Of a stretch of DNA of 42,306 bases, positions 1 through 11,164 are shown one piece after another (the stretch's first letter is position 1; each line of letters begins with the position of its first letter). Under the pieces are notes generated by a model, which was not told where the DNA came from, did no database searches, and saw only the letters and a list, made by a program, of their open reading frames with translations. Source of the DNA: Purshia tridentata (Eukaryota; Streptophyta; Magnoliopsida; Rosales; Rosaceae); contig QANT01002679.1 in assembly GCA_003254885.1 (NCBI GenBank), forward strand, positions 1 through 42,306. The letters are read 5' to 3'. Position numbers and translations under genes: made by a program.

Positions 1-3000
1 ATAAAAAAATGTAGAATATATTCCAATAATATTATTCTTATCATATTTTTAATATTATCTTACGTGTCATTATTGTACTGGCAGGGTATTTCTTTATTTT
101 TAAGATTTTTATTTTTATTTTTATTTTTTTAGTATTCAATGTATGAATAACATGTACATTGTCACGTCAAATGGTATAAAATTATAATATAAAAATGTTG
201 TAAGTGTAGCATTATTGAATATATCCATATGTGCTGCTTGGAAGTAGAAGGCTGTGTATATTTATAAGATAAGAATGAATGAGAAACTACAACTTGTTAA
301 TTGACCATTTATCTTGTCATATCTTACAAATCAAATTAATATGCGTGACGGAATGATTGAAAACAATGAACATAATTAATTAGTGGAAATAAATAGAGGG
401 ACGTGACAAAATTAGTCATTAGCATGATTTGGTGGCACACTGCAAATTTTCTTCCAAATGATGATATTAAATAGTTAATTACTATGCGAATGTGTTTTCA
501 ATTAATTATCAATCAATTTCCGGAATCGATTGATCGCTTAACAACAAAAGGTGGAAGACTTGATCACAGTAGTCTTTATCTAATAGGAGCTTCAGATTAT
601 CAACATGGTTTTTAAAACCAAATTTTGTGGATTCCAGAATTAAATCATTAATTAAAGTCTCCTTTTCAAGCATGTTTGGAAGTATATATAGTGACGACTG
701 TTTCATGCACCAAATTTTATTCGTTTGATTCTCGATCCTTGTTTGGACAAACAATATATGTTTATTATTAGTAATTTTTTAATCAATTTATTGAAATTTA
801 AGAGGTTAAGAAGGACAATTCAACGAATCTTTGAGGGGATGGGAATCAATTCCAATTCAGATCCTTTCAAGTTTCAATTGTTGGATGCCTAAAATGTTCC
901 GGATTCACTCCCTCCTGCACACGTGCGCAAACACAAATTGAAACAAAGCATATTTTTGTTCTTCCGAATCATAATTTTGCTACTGTTTTTCAATGTCTTG
1001 AAAAAACCATTCATGGGACGAGCGTATATGTCAAATTACGTACGTTTCAGCTCTGTTCGAATGTAAGTAGTTTCATAGTAGCTGCAAAAGACCAGGCGTG
1101 GATGACCATCCATATATATATCACCTGATGATCGATCTCGTCTCTTAAACAATGTATATAAACAGTGCTTGTAGCTTTCTACGAATCATTCAAACTTTCT
1201 ATATGAACTAGTGTTCTTGGGCGGCTGGGCTCTTGGTCATACCATAATTCATTACTTGTATTGTCCATCACCTTCTTCTGTCGTTCTCTTTCAACGTTTA
1301 ATGTTTGTATATATGGAAAATGTTTTACTTTTAACTCTTTAGGAAAAACTTAGTTAAAAGTATCTTTTAATTTTCTATCATTCTCTTTATAGTTGGTTAC
1401 TTTACTACACCAACTATCTTTAACTTAACGTGACACGAATTTTCTTTTTAATTTCTGCATATTAAGAGATTTGTTGCTTCTTTTTTTAACTATCTCTAGG
1501 GCTTAGCTTAGCTGTTTTTTCTTCTTTTGGTGATATTTTCTGTTGCTAGATCCCCTAGCTCCTTTGCATCTAGTCAAGGTGTAATTATTTTTCTACCTTC
1601 TATATATAAATTGTTCAATAATTAAAGTTTTGAAATAATATATTAGACTCGTAGTCGTAAGTGTACTAATTTAAAAAAAAATAATGTTATATAGACCACA
1701 TTTTTAAGGGTGAAAAAAGAAACCACATTTATAATAATAGAGATGACAGCCACAAATACAATTGAATCTCACATTATAAAACAAGCGGTTACAATCTTTA
1801 TAATCTACAAGTGTGTTCCAAATAATGTTATTGTTAGGGTAAAATTCATAAACACAAAAAGGGGTTTGGGAAGATTTTAATTTACTATTTTCAAGGGGAT
1901 GAATCTGGTATTAAGGGATTGTTTGTTTGAAAGTGGCCTATTTGCACGAGTTCCAAACACATGAAAATGACACAGTTGACGGTAATTATTAATCAAATGG
2001 ACAACAAAATTTCTAGCATGACATGATGGTAAAAGGGTCCCACTAAATAAATTTGGACATGACGATCACGCTATACATGTGACGATTCTCTTTCGAACTG
2101 TATTTGAATATGGGTTTTAGTCCGACATGATGAGATTGGACGTTCAGATGCGTTTCATGTCGGAGGGAGTCTGAGATCTGCGTGGATGGTTCATTGTACG
2201 TGATAATATTAGCTTGAAGAGCGTATCTACCGTACACGTGGCGAAGGATGAATTGCTTCCCTAGTCTTACAATTAATTTTCCACTCCTATCTCCTGGTTC
2301 ACTTGTCACCCAGGAGTCATTGGGTCAACAATCACCACCGCCGGGCGCCGGCCACCTTCAAACTAAGGGACTAATTCAACCAAAGGAGTTGATATGCACT
2401 ATGCACTTCATTACAAAGGTCAAAGCTGCCACGTGGCATAATGAATAATATGACAAGACCAAATCAAGTAGTAAACTAAAATATATGTATTGTGGTCTTA
2501 AATTCTTGGGTCGCTTCAATTTTGAAAATCCCATTTCTTAAGAAGATGACAAATGCGACAAGAACCAACAGTGCTTTTGGCTGAAAAAAAGTTGTGGTCG
2601 ATTAAAGTTGTAAAAGTTGTTCATATTTAACTAATTTATAGAGCATACGTATTTCTTTTTATATATACAGTAATCTGTCAAATGAGTAGTGATGGGGACG
2701 ACAGAAACATCAATGAAGATAGTGATGAAAGTAGCAGGGATGGTATTGAATAGTGATATTGGTGGAAGTTGGACTGGTCTTTAAATCCCAAGTTAGTGAA
2801 AAACTCGAAATACAAAGCAGCAGGAAATAAATTAAACTCCAAGGGTTATTAAAAAAGCACGTCTTTATTGCAAAACGAGAGTAGCATAATAATACAGAGG
2901 CGTCGTCAGGATATGACCAAAAGGGTCTCAGCCCCATGATTCCACCCAACGAAACCAGACACACACGCAAACGAAGTATAAATAAACAAGCGTAAACTCA

Positions 3001-3182
3001 AACACACAACCCACAATCACAAACCAAGCTAAACCCCCCAAATGGGACCTACATCTCTATAGGATTTTACACCAGTTGGTTTCAGCCCATCAGTAGCCAC
3101 CCAATCACAGGAGAACACCTCAGCACCCCTTTTATTGTTACTACTATATTATTATTATTGGACTGGTAGGGGACGCAGGTAA
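1..3182. other. AT-rich intergenic region with no recognised gene
   Basis: No open frame here resembles a family I know. A minus-strand open frame of 81 codons at 509-754 has no recognisable motif and no visible splice partners. The part next to 3182 is the 3' flank of the minus-strand wound-induced gene. An AATAAA-type signal reads on the minus strand near 3130-3136, about 50 bases after that gene's stop codon, and could serve as its poly(A) signal. Confidence 0.6.
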
Positions 3183-3731
3183 TTAAATTGCGAGGACCAG
3201 ACCCGGAACGGACTTGCCGACCTGATCGGAGCAGCTGCTCTCCCAAACGGAGGGGCAGTGGAATGAGGTAATCTCAGAAGTCGATGAGGAGGACTTGGCA
3301 GGAGAGAACTTACTGGAACGCGAGGATTGAGGGGAGGAGGACGGTGAGTTTGAGTTTCCGCCGAGACGCGTGACGGTGAGGGAAGTGTTGAGGTACTCCC
3401 TAACCTGGGTAATTATCCCATCCGTGACGGTCCAGGCGTGGATCCAGGAGATGTCGCAGTGGCAGCCCTCGACGAGGACGATGGGGCCGACGGAGGTGAT
3501 GGACTGGGGTACGAACCGGAACGAGGAGTCGGAGTCGGATGCAGAACCGGTGAGCAGGCGCATCAAGAACTGGTGGGTCGGCGGACCATGGAACCACCAC
3601 TCGAGGTCCGGGGCTACAATCTGGTGCACCGTCGCCACGTCTCTTGATTTCAAGGCCTCATAGAGGGTGAGCACCACCCCTTTACTGCTGGAATCGCTAC
3701 TGTCTTCCAGAGCTTCCTGAGAGTTAGCCAG
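3183..3731 (-). CDS. wound-induced protein 1 / SAG20-like NTF2-fold protein, apparently with a non-AUG start
   Basis: Single-exon gene of the wound-induced protein 1 (WUN1/SAG20) family, a small SnoaL/NTF2-like protein induced by wounding and senescence; its biochemical role is unknown. Visible hallmarks are the block APDLEWWFHGPP, then FVPQSI, the core SWIHAWTVTDGIITQVREY, NTSLTVTRLGG, a Ser-rich linker, and the family C-terminus CPSVWESS with VGKSVPGLVLAI just before the stop. The conserved N-terminal half of the fold (VLTLYEALKSRDV and onward) is open and in frame but has no ATG. The first in-frame ATG (3563-3561) falls inside the fold, after FHGPPTHQFL. The frame is open back to a stop at 3767-3765. 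Two CTG codons, at 3731-3729 and 3710-3708, both have G at -3 and G at +4. I take 3731 provisionally, giving 182 residues; GTG at 3677 or ATG at 3563 would give 164 or 126. The family is clear; the start is inferred. Confidence 0.8.
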   Translation of the reverse strand: MANSQEALEDSSDSSSKGVVLTLYEALKSRDVATVHQIVAPDLEWWFHGPPTHQFLMRLLTGSASDSDSSFRFVPQSITSVGPIVLVEGCHCDISWIHAWTVTDGIITQVREYLNTSLTVTRLGGNSNSPSSSPQSSRSSKFSPAKSSSSTSEITSFHCPSVWESSCSDQVGKSVPGLVLAI

Positions 3732-3766
3732 TTCTAGCAGAAGTTCCGAGGCGGGTTTTCGGGTTT

Positions 3767-3786
3767 AGAGAGAGAGAGAGAGAGAA
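3767..3786. repeat. GA/CT microsatellite in the 5' leader of the wound-induced gene
   Basis: About ten GA units, reading as CT on the coding strand. They lie between the predicted TATA box and the open frame, so they should be in the 5' untranslated leader. Pyrimidine-rich leaders of this type are common in plants. Confidence 0.8.
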
Positions 3787-3837
3787 ATGGAGTGTTGCGA
3801 AATGTGGATTGAGTTTTACGGGAGCAGATGAGGATGT

Positions 3838-3845
3838 CTTTTATA
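3838..3845 (-). promoter_or_regulatory. TATA box of the wound-induced gene
   Basis: The minus strand reads CTATAAAAG, a strong plant TATA match. It lies about 107 bases upstream of the CTG at 3731, which puts transcription start near 3805-3815 and leaves no ATG before the open frame. A CCAAT motif is at 3900-3904. Confidence 0.65.
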
Positions 3846-3949
3846 GACAGGTCTCTGGGATTTCCTACATCCGTTATTCTTCTTGGTTAATCCGGCTGAC
3901 CAATGAGAGTGCAGGGCCGTTTAAGAAATGAATAAGCTGCGGTTATTGA

Positions 3950-4061
3950 TGACGTGGGGGGCTTTTATTGGTTTGATGGGTAGGAACAGGTGGCGTGCGA
4001 TGGGGTGTGCTTTCCGTTTTAGGTACGCGTAGGATTGGGAGGAGTGAAGAGGGGACACGTG
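3950..4061 (-). promoter_or_regulatory. ACGT-core elements (ABRE/G-box) upstream of the wound-induced gene
   Basis: A TGACGTGG motif at 3950-3957 and a G-box within GACACGTGAA (CACGTG at 4056-4061) lie about 110-220 bases upstream of the TATA box. Paired ACGT elements are the usual binding sites of bZIP factors in stress- and ABA-responsive genes, which fits a wound/senescence gene. The function is inferred from the motifs only. Confidence 0.45.
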
Positions 4062-7000
4062 AATGCAGGGTCAAGCCAACTTTTTTGACAAATCGACCCC
4101 ACCCTCCTCCACCTAATTACGTTTTTTCTTTAATTAGTTAAAAACATTATAATGTATTGTTGGCTATAAAACTCTGTTTGTTAATAAACTGAATCTTAAG
4201 TCTTTACGCTATTGGCTTCGTGGTCACTGCTCACTAGTCACTACCAGCTACAAAATGAAAATCCTCAAATTTTGGTCCTTGATCAATTTAATGCGGTATT
4301 TAATGATATTTTGACGTTGCCGGAGGAAAAATTTAAATTCCAAATCTCAAGTGTTGGTGAATAGCTAAAAGTTCCCACAAAAAGAATGCCGAAGTGGGAA
4401 CTTGAAAAACAAAGGAAAGATAATTGAAAATGTCGTTTAACCAAACGGGTTGTATTGGGTGAGCCACGACACGACTATCAATTTAATTTTTTGAATCACA
4501 ATTCACAACTAATGTTGTAATATTTCATTTACATTTTTGTAGGGTGTAAGGAGCAAGTGGATAGACGCAAGGAATAACGTAGTCTTCTTGAAAGTGAAGG
4601 TTTTAAAAGTGGAACCTCATGGGCCCACAAAGTGGCGTAATTGCCAAATTGTACATCAATGTGAGGGAAGAAGCTATTCGCTCATTAGTTGCTCATAGTC
4701 ATAGGAAAAGAAGGAAATTGCTTTCTTCAAATTTCAAAGTTCAAAGTTCAAAGTTCAAAGATTAAATTTCAAAGTCTGATTAATGTTATCAAAAATTAAT
4801 GCAAGGTAACCAATCCTGGATGAAACATTTATGGTCTTGTAGACTGGCCTTATGGGCAACTAAGCATTGCTCTTCTCTTGTGTATATCAACTTTGATTAA
4901 CTTATAAGAAGCTGTTTGTGACTAATGGACTGCACTTTTGGTTGCATATCATTACCCATCAAAATTGGGTCCCTTCTGGGTAATGAAGACAAATTAATTT
5001 TGTATTGTCCTCTGTGCACTAAAGACTAGAGGTTAGAGAGTAGGAATAGTACAGTGCTAGACTGGATCCAGACCATGTGATCTGTCATTGACTCATTAGT
5101 GCTCACAACAAAAGAGCTCCTCTTTGCCATGTGATGCAAATCAGACAACTAGAATGCCTCCTAGCTTACCAAACATAGAAGGGGTCCATGGCTGCCCCTA
5201 CACTTTCTAAAAATCACCTCTGAAAACAACAACAGCTTCAGATTCAGAGTGAAAAAGTTGAAGGTTAAAGGTCATATTCAATTATTCATTATTTTGTAAG
5301 CCATAGTAACACTGATAAGGACTGCCACTAGTTGTTGCAATTAAAGTGAATTAAGAATTAAGATGTTATTCTTGTCACTTCCTCTGGAATAGCATCTATT
5401 TGGAGATCCTTATAGAACTGGATCCAAACTTGAGGTTGATACAGAACAAAAATTCAGTGCTAATCGGACTTACCATGGAGCTAGCAAATGAGTTGGGTTA
5501 AGTTCTGGTTTTGGGTTTGGTTTTTCTAACTCCAAGCATAAAAAGAGCTACCTAACATGCCAAATCATTTATGTTATATACTTTTTTATTTTTTAGGCTG
5601 ATGATAGGCAATACTTAATCCTGATTAAAATATAAACATTTTATGGAGTCCTCATCAACTCCACTTTGGAAGTTGTTCGTCTTTCGGTACCGGCCTTCAT
5701 GGCCACTTCCCAAAGCTTACATCACCAGAATATAAAAATCTAGACTAGAGTATTACAGACTTAAAGAGTAGATGATATGAAAGCTTTTACCAGTCCATTG
5801 TCAGCAATAAAACCAACTACACCTTCGGATTACATAAAAAAAATAAAATGTAGACACAACAAGGGTGAATGACTTGGTGGATGAAAATGAAGCCCATTTT
5901 TAAAAATCACTCCAGCTACAAAAAAATACTATGGCTTTGTCATTTGGGAATCACAAAGTGCTCAACTCATTCTTGGGCGCCATTATTTATAGCTCAGAAT
6001 GACCAGAAATCCCAGCAAATGAAGTAGTAAGTACCGAACAAAAGAATATCTACCAGAGTACCACACCGGGACCAGTGGCCCCTGTTATTATGCGACATGT
6101 TACCTACACCCTCCCCTGCTCTATATTCTCAAATAAATGTGTTCAGGTGCATGTACCTACTCTCAAAGCATATCCTTGTTTTGCTTTGCTGCCATATTAG
6201 AAATCCTGTACCAGAGGATCATATATGCCAGCAAATACCAGAGGCAATAAATCACTGTAAAAATATGTACTCTGATTATTTATTTATCAGATTCTACAGA
6301 ATCACATTAAAATAAGAGAATAAACAGAAATCTTGGGCACACTGCTGGATACAGTAAGCTCACAGAACAGTACCTCTGTGAGTTGTGTGGTAAAACTTAA
6401 AAGGTCTTTTTTATTTTCTTTATAAATTTATTTATTATTTTGTACGCTTCTATTTGCACCCACAAAAATGTCATAGCACACCTCTAGCTCCAAAGATTTT
6501 CCTTCCTTTCCCACTTCCCACAAAAATCTCACTCATTTGAAGTCCTAACTACCAGATTACTTCTTGTAGTTTACTTCGGTTATTATTCATAAATTTTTCT
6601 TATTTCATTGCTAACCCAAGAAAACTATGTAAAAGTTATCGAAATCTCTAAGCAGCCCAACTAACTATCTTTCAGAAACTCAACCGCACAAGATTTAAGT
6701 CAGATATTTCCATTTTAGAGGAATGAAAACAATAGAAAGAGAGAAAACACAAATATATTACTCAGTACAGAAAGATAGCTCAGTCAAACATAGGCAGCCT
6801 AACAAGATTCCAAGTCAGATAAAAACAACAAAAAAAGAGAGATGCACAAGTATACTCAACAGAAATATTGCTCAGTAGAAATAAGAAAGTAGATAATTTC
6901 TTTGTGCGTGAATCAAAGTACTATTAAACTATCAATTATCACATATTAACTCATGGTGTAAAAAATTTCAAAAGAAAGTACATGGATGCATCTGAGCACA

Positions 7001-7095
7001 CAAAAGATAAATGTAAGTTTCACAAATAATTCTATAGAAATTCATAACAAATCATAAGACTATATAGTATATAGATCTTATCCTCATCCGTGGGG
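4062..7095. other. intergenic region without a recognised gene
   Basis: AT-rich sequence with only short unconserved open frames. The 3' part probably holds the 3' untranslated region of the minus-strand PLAC8 gene. I looked for common plant microRNA sequences and saw none. Confidence 0.55.
4733..4760. repeat. TTCAAAG minisatellite, four exact units
   Basis: The heptamer TTCAAAG is repeated four times without interruption, and a single copy recurs just downstream near 4767. No function is evident. Confidence 0.85.
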
Positions 7096-8826
7096 TTATG
7101 TGGCTTCTCTTTGTATCAATGATGGTGCAGGTGGGCTCATAGTTTCATCCTTAACTTGTACATAAGGCTCTTCTTTCACACTAGAAAGTGGCCTATCTGG
7201 ACTATAAAATCCCTTTGAAATTTGGCTAGGACTTGGCGAACCAACTGTGCCATTCTTGGTTGGGCTTGAGTAGTTTCCCAGAGAACTTGGAGAACCAACT
7301 CTGCCAATCTTGGTTGGGCTGGAATAGTTCCCTAAAGGAGAACTTGGACCAGATCTAAATGGAACCACTCCATCTTCACGGGGCAAAGGTGAAATTGGTA
7401 GCTGGCTGCCACTATCTGTTTGCTTTTTATAGAACTTTTCTTCCAAAATGTCATAGGAATTCCCAGTCCTCACTTCCTGAGCAAGAGAACACCAACAACA
7501 GAAAAGCCACAATGCACAATCAGCCACTTCCGGTTCACCAAAACAGAAGTTATAAGAAGGCAAATTGAATCTCTTCCTCATTTGGATCCTCCAAAAGCCA
7601 CCATAGAGCAAGCCAAATAAACATAGAACAATCCCAGTAACTGCAAGAGCCTCCCGAACAGTCTCATTGTCAATATTAACAGCAGCCAAGTTAAAAATCC
7701 AGAAAGGAGCCACGCAAAACAGAATAAATGTCATAATATGGACATACATGTTCCCAAATCCAAGCCTCTCCATATTCCACCCAAAAACACAAAAACTACA
7801 GAACAGAGAGACATATGCTAGAGAAATATCATCCCAAAAATCAAGTATCCCTCCACTCCACTGTGGTCTATTCTCAACAATACGATGTTCATCCCTCGAT
7901 GCAAAAGAATATCTTCTCTCTAATGCTTTTAACCTTAACCTGTCTGTTCTTTCTTCAGCGATACTCTGAACCTGTGCTTCTGTATCCACATCTGAATCAT
8001 AATCCTTCCCCAGGGGACTGATAATGGTGTATATACCGGAAATCGCAGGTGCACCAATTGCTAGGGATACACATATTCCAACTCCTATGGCTGGTCGTTC
8101 AGATCTTTTGTAACCCAAATTTAAACCACAAAGTGCATATTGAGCAAAGCAATTTACATGGAGCAGAACAACAACCACCATCATGTGGGCCCATTCATGC
8201 GGCTTATAAGTCCCATTTTTACAGTAAATCTTTCTAAGTCTAGTAATGTCTTCTGGTTTCCATCTACACAGAAGTACAAGGTGGTGGAACCGCTTTGGAT
8301 GTTGGTACAAACACATAAGAGTAAAAAGCGCATTGAGAATTTGATTATTGACCTCGAACCAAGCATCCCTCTGGGACTTTTTTGGTAGTGCATGGTTCAA
8401 CATTCCTGTCATGACAAGAAACAGAATGGCACCTGAAACAGCAACACAGGTAATCCACACAAAAAGAGCCATGTTAAATGGGTTTCTAATCCATTCTTTG
8501 CTCATTTTCAAGAGCGAAGCCCAATCAATTTTCCGAGAAAATACCCCATTGATTCGTTCTTTAAAACCATGACCACTTGAAGAAGCCACAGAGCGTGACC
8601 TCTCATCTCTGTCCTCAGCTAGCCGCTTGAATTTGGCAGATGCAGAACCAAATTTGAGGAACCTTATTCTATTGGGAAGAGCATCATGGAACCTTCTTTG
8701 GGGTTTTTCATTGCTTAACAATGTCTTCCGAGACGCTGAAATGTCAAAGGGAATTTGAGACTTCACTTCACCACCATTGGGTTCTTCCATTTCCTCTTTG
8801 TGCTTGCCATTATCAGTTGAAACCAT
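7096..8826 (-). CDS. PLAC8 family membrane protein (DUF2985 plus PLAC8)
   Basis: Uninterrupted open frame of 576 residues from the ATG at 8826. The frame stays open further upstream, but that extension does not look like protein, and the family's charged cytosolic N-terminus starts at this ATG. Residues 1-115 are hydrophilic and basic. Hydrophobic segments lie near 118-142, 213-236, 245-270, 335-350, 360-385 and 395-413. They are followed by the Cys-rich PLAC8 signature at about 427-455 (FCFGEPEVADCALWLFCC and the next residues). The C-terminal tail (470-576) is rich in Ser and Pro, with an 18-residue unit repeated twice. Plant proteins with this architecture are multi-pass membrane proteins of poorly defined role; smaller PLAC8 relatives affect cadmium resistance, calcium influx and organ size. 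The family is confident, the specific function is unknown. Confidence 0.88.
   Translation of the reverse strand: MVSTDNGKHKEEMEEPNGGEVKSQIPFDISASRKTLLSNEKPQRRFHDALPNRIRFLKFGSASAKFKRLAEDRDERSRSVASSSGHGFKERINGVFSRKIDWASLLKMSKEWIRNPFNMALFVWITCVAVSGAILFLVMTGMLNHALPKKSQRDAWFEVNNQILNALFTLMCLYQHPKRFHHLVLLCRWKPEDITRLRKIYCKNGTYKPHEWAHMMVVVVLLHVNCFAQYALCGLNLGYKRSERPAIGVGICVSLAIGAPAISGIYTIISPLGKDYDSDVDTEAQVQSIAEERTDRLRLKALERRYSFASRDEHRIVENRPQWSGGILDFWDDISLAYVSLFCSFCVFGWNMERLGFGNMYVHIMTFILFCVAPFWIFNLAAVNIDNETVREALAVTGIVLCLFGLLYGGFWRIQMRKRFNLPSYNFCFGEPEVADCALWLFCCWCSLAQEVRTGNSYDILEEKFYKKQTDSGSQLPISPLPREDGVVPFRSGPSSPLGNYSSPTKIGRVGSPSSLGNYSSPTKNGTVGSPSPSQISKGFYSPDRPLSSVKEEPYVQVKDETMSPPAPSLIQREAT
7234..7341 (-). 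repeat. 54-bp tandem duplication in the PLAC8 C-terminal tail
   Basis: Residues 496-513 and 514-531 are near-identical 18-residue units containing LGNYSSPTK and ending in VGSP. They are in frame and rich in Ser-Pro, so each copy carries possible proline-directed phosphorylation sites. Confidence 0.85.
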
Positions 8827-8845
8827 TCTCAAATCCAGAACAAAT

Positions 8846-9448
8846 CTTGTAACCAATATCAGATTTGTGACATCAGAGTCACAATGGTACCTTTTCTTCA
8901 GTGTTTCCTCTGGGGTTGAAAGTTGAAACCCACGTAATGCATAGCATAGAATTTTGAGTGTAAACAACTGAAAAGTGTTCTTGGAAAGAAAAGAAGCAAG
9001 GAATCTACAAGTAAAATAAACATTGAAAACAGAAGACTTTAATCCCAGGAAGCAATCCAAATAACCAAAATCATCCAATGAAAACTGAAATTTCATATAT
9101 AGAATTCGACCCAGTTGATAAAATAAAAATATATGACCAAAACCTCGCTTAAAGAACAAGAGGCTTGCACAGTAACCCTTACTAGCTAATTACTTATTAT
9201 TAATCCAAAACCCAAACTTTAATTTAAAGAACAATCCTTTATCAATAGTTTGGTCACAAAGCAATGAAGAAACACCCAGAAAGTTGTACTACAGATTTTG
9301 CCTTAAAAACAAGAAGAAAAAATATGGAGCAGTAAAACCCTTTAAACGAACTATATGCAAAGAATCAAAACCTTAAAAACAAAAATAAATGATGAAATAA
9401 CAGCATAAAAAAGCTACAGTAGAGGAAAAGGCAAAGCTTAAGACATAC
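8846..9448 (-). other. probable 5'-UTR intron of the PLAC8 gene
   Basis: On the minus strand a good donor (CAGTTTTTAG then GTATGTCT, boundary at 9449/9448) precedes an AT-rich stretch. That stretch ends at a possible acceptor (GGTTACAAG, boundary at 8846/8845) about 20 bases before the ATG. This would explain why the coding frame appears to run open into non-protein sequence upstream. The donor is convincing; other acceptors are possible. Confidence 0.4.
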
Positions 9449-11164
9449 CTAAAAACTGACGGAGACACATGGGAGAGTCGAAAAAGCTTTCATTGAAGTT
9501 GCAGAAGCTAAACTACATTGCTAAAAGCGACAAAGTCCTGCCTACAAGTTACAAAGGGGTCAAAGAGGGTGCACTTGCCGACGCGCGTAAGTGGGTGGCA
9601 GACAGACTCCGTAACCCCGAAAAGAAGAAAACAGGAATACGTCGCCGTTTTTGCGCGCTAAGCCAATGTACAAGTGAAACAGCGTCGTTTATCTGCCTTT
9701 GACGTCTCAAAAAGCATGGAATGAGAGGCATGTGTTAATTAAAGATGAATGGTTGGCATCATCACTGCGGGGATTTCGACTTTCGCGCTGGCTGAGATTC
9801 CATTCCATTCGATTAGGAAGACCTTGAATTAATTGATCACATCTGATCTTGCCGCGTGGACCCATTGCTGTTTGGCGACTCCTCAATTCAATCGCAACGT
9901 AAGGTCAAATGCTCAACCATTCATCATCCTCAAGAGTAGGTCCCAATTTTTACTAATATTTTATGTGAATTATAATTTATAATGTGATTTTTTTATTTTT
10001 TTTTGAGAATTAATTATAATGTTATTAATCATAGTTATCAGCCATTTTTATATTCCTTGATAATTATACCATTGGCACATATGTGATGCTATAATTAAGT
10101 TGGCGATTACTAAAAGTGTAAATTATTGTTAAGCCACAAATTTTCTACTGTTAAAGCTTTAAGCCACTGTCATTATATTCTTTAGTTTGCAGCCATAAAA
10201 TTTGAGTTTTCTTTATTATTCAGCCATTAGTTAATTGTTGTAGTTTTAAGAATTTGACTTATAATAGTATGAATTGAATTATTTATTTTACCCTTATCAA
10301 CCAAAGTACAAAGTAAAGATAATGAAAGTACGACAAAGCCATTCAAAATTTTCAATCTCCAAGGACTGCATACAACAAGCCCATCAGATTCAATATCTAA
10401 TATCATATGCTTAAAATAATTCATATCAGAAGCTACTAAAAGAGATAATAATTGGTGAATGGCAGAAAGAAATCATCAAGGCCAATATGAAAAAACTTTC
10501 TCAGCTATGCGTAAGTCCCATTTGAGGCTTACTTGCACTTCTAAAGTGTAATTCTTTTTATTTCTAAAATGTAATTTTTACTGAGTTAAAATTTAGTTTT
10601 GAGTTTTTGTTAAGTTACACTTTGATTTAATTTTTTCATTCTAACGTCATGTCAAAAATTACATTTTATAATTTCGTAAAATTACACTTGATTTAATTTT
10701 TTTCTTAGAAATTTTTTGTTTTTTATTTTTATATTTTTATAATTGAAATTTTTTTTGTACTTAAAAATAAATAAATTTAAAATTTAGATTTATGGCTAAA
10801 ACATATAATAAATTGTGGTTTTTTAATAAAGTGCTCTTACTAAAATTAACTATTTTACAAAACTAACCATTTTACTATAATTAAGTTGGCAAATTGACAC
10901 AGGAGAAAAACTTAACCATTTTACAAAAGTCCATAAATTTCAGACGCAACTCATAATTCATATCATTATACGATCATCCCACCAAAGCTCATATAAATAA
11001 AAAAAAATTCGTGCATATCCATTCTGATTGAATCCCAAAAAACTACAATCAAGTACCAGTACACATTGTCAATGAAGTATAACTGAATGACAAACCCATA
11101 GTAATAAAACGCAATCTTCAATAACAAATAGAGACAACCACACAACACTTTGTAATTTTCAAAT
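9449..11164. other. PLAC8 promoter and AT-rich intergenic region
   Basis: The part near 9450-9700 should hold the PLAC8 5' exon and promoter; no clear TATA box was found. The rest to about 11,160 is very AT-rich, with diffuse direct repeats such as two copies of an ACACTT-GATTTAATTT word near 10,616-10,700. The 3' untranslated region of alpha-SNAP probably occupies the last 200-300 bases. Confidence 0.5.

Noticed and set aside
509..754. 81-codon minus-strand open frame
   Set aside because: No recognisable motif, no splice context, AT-rich surroundings; could be a relic exon but nothing supports it.
3370..3663. 97-codon plus-strand open frame opposite the wound-induced gene
   Set aside because: Antisense shadow of the conserved minus-strand coding region.
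5050..5200. possible microRNA precursor (some words resemble miR156-type ends)
   Set aside because: No match to a known mature sequence and no pairing arm of suitable length was found by eye.
8827..9159. N-terminal extension of the PLAC8 open frame by 111 codons
   Set aside because: The sequence is unlike the family, contains a likely acceptor near 8,846 and lies inside a probable 5'-UTR intron; the ATG at 8,826 fits the family.
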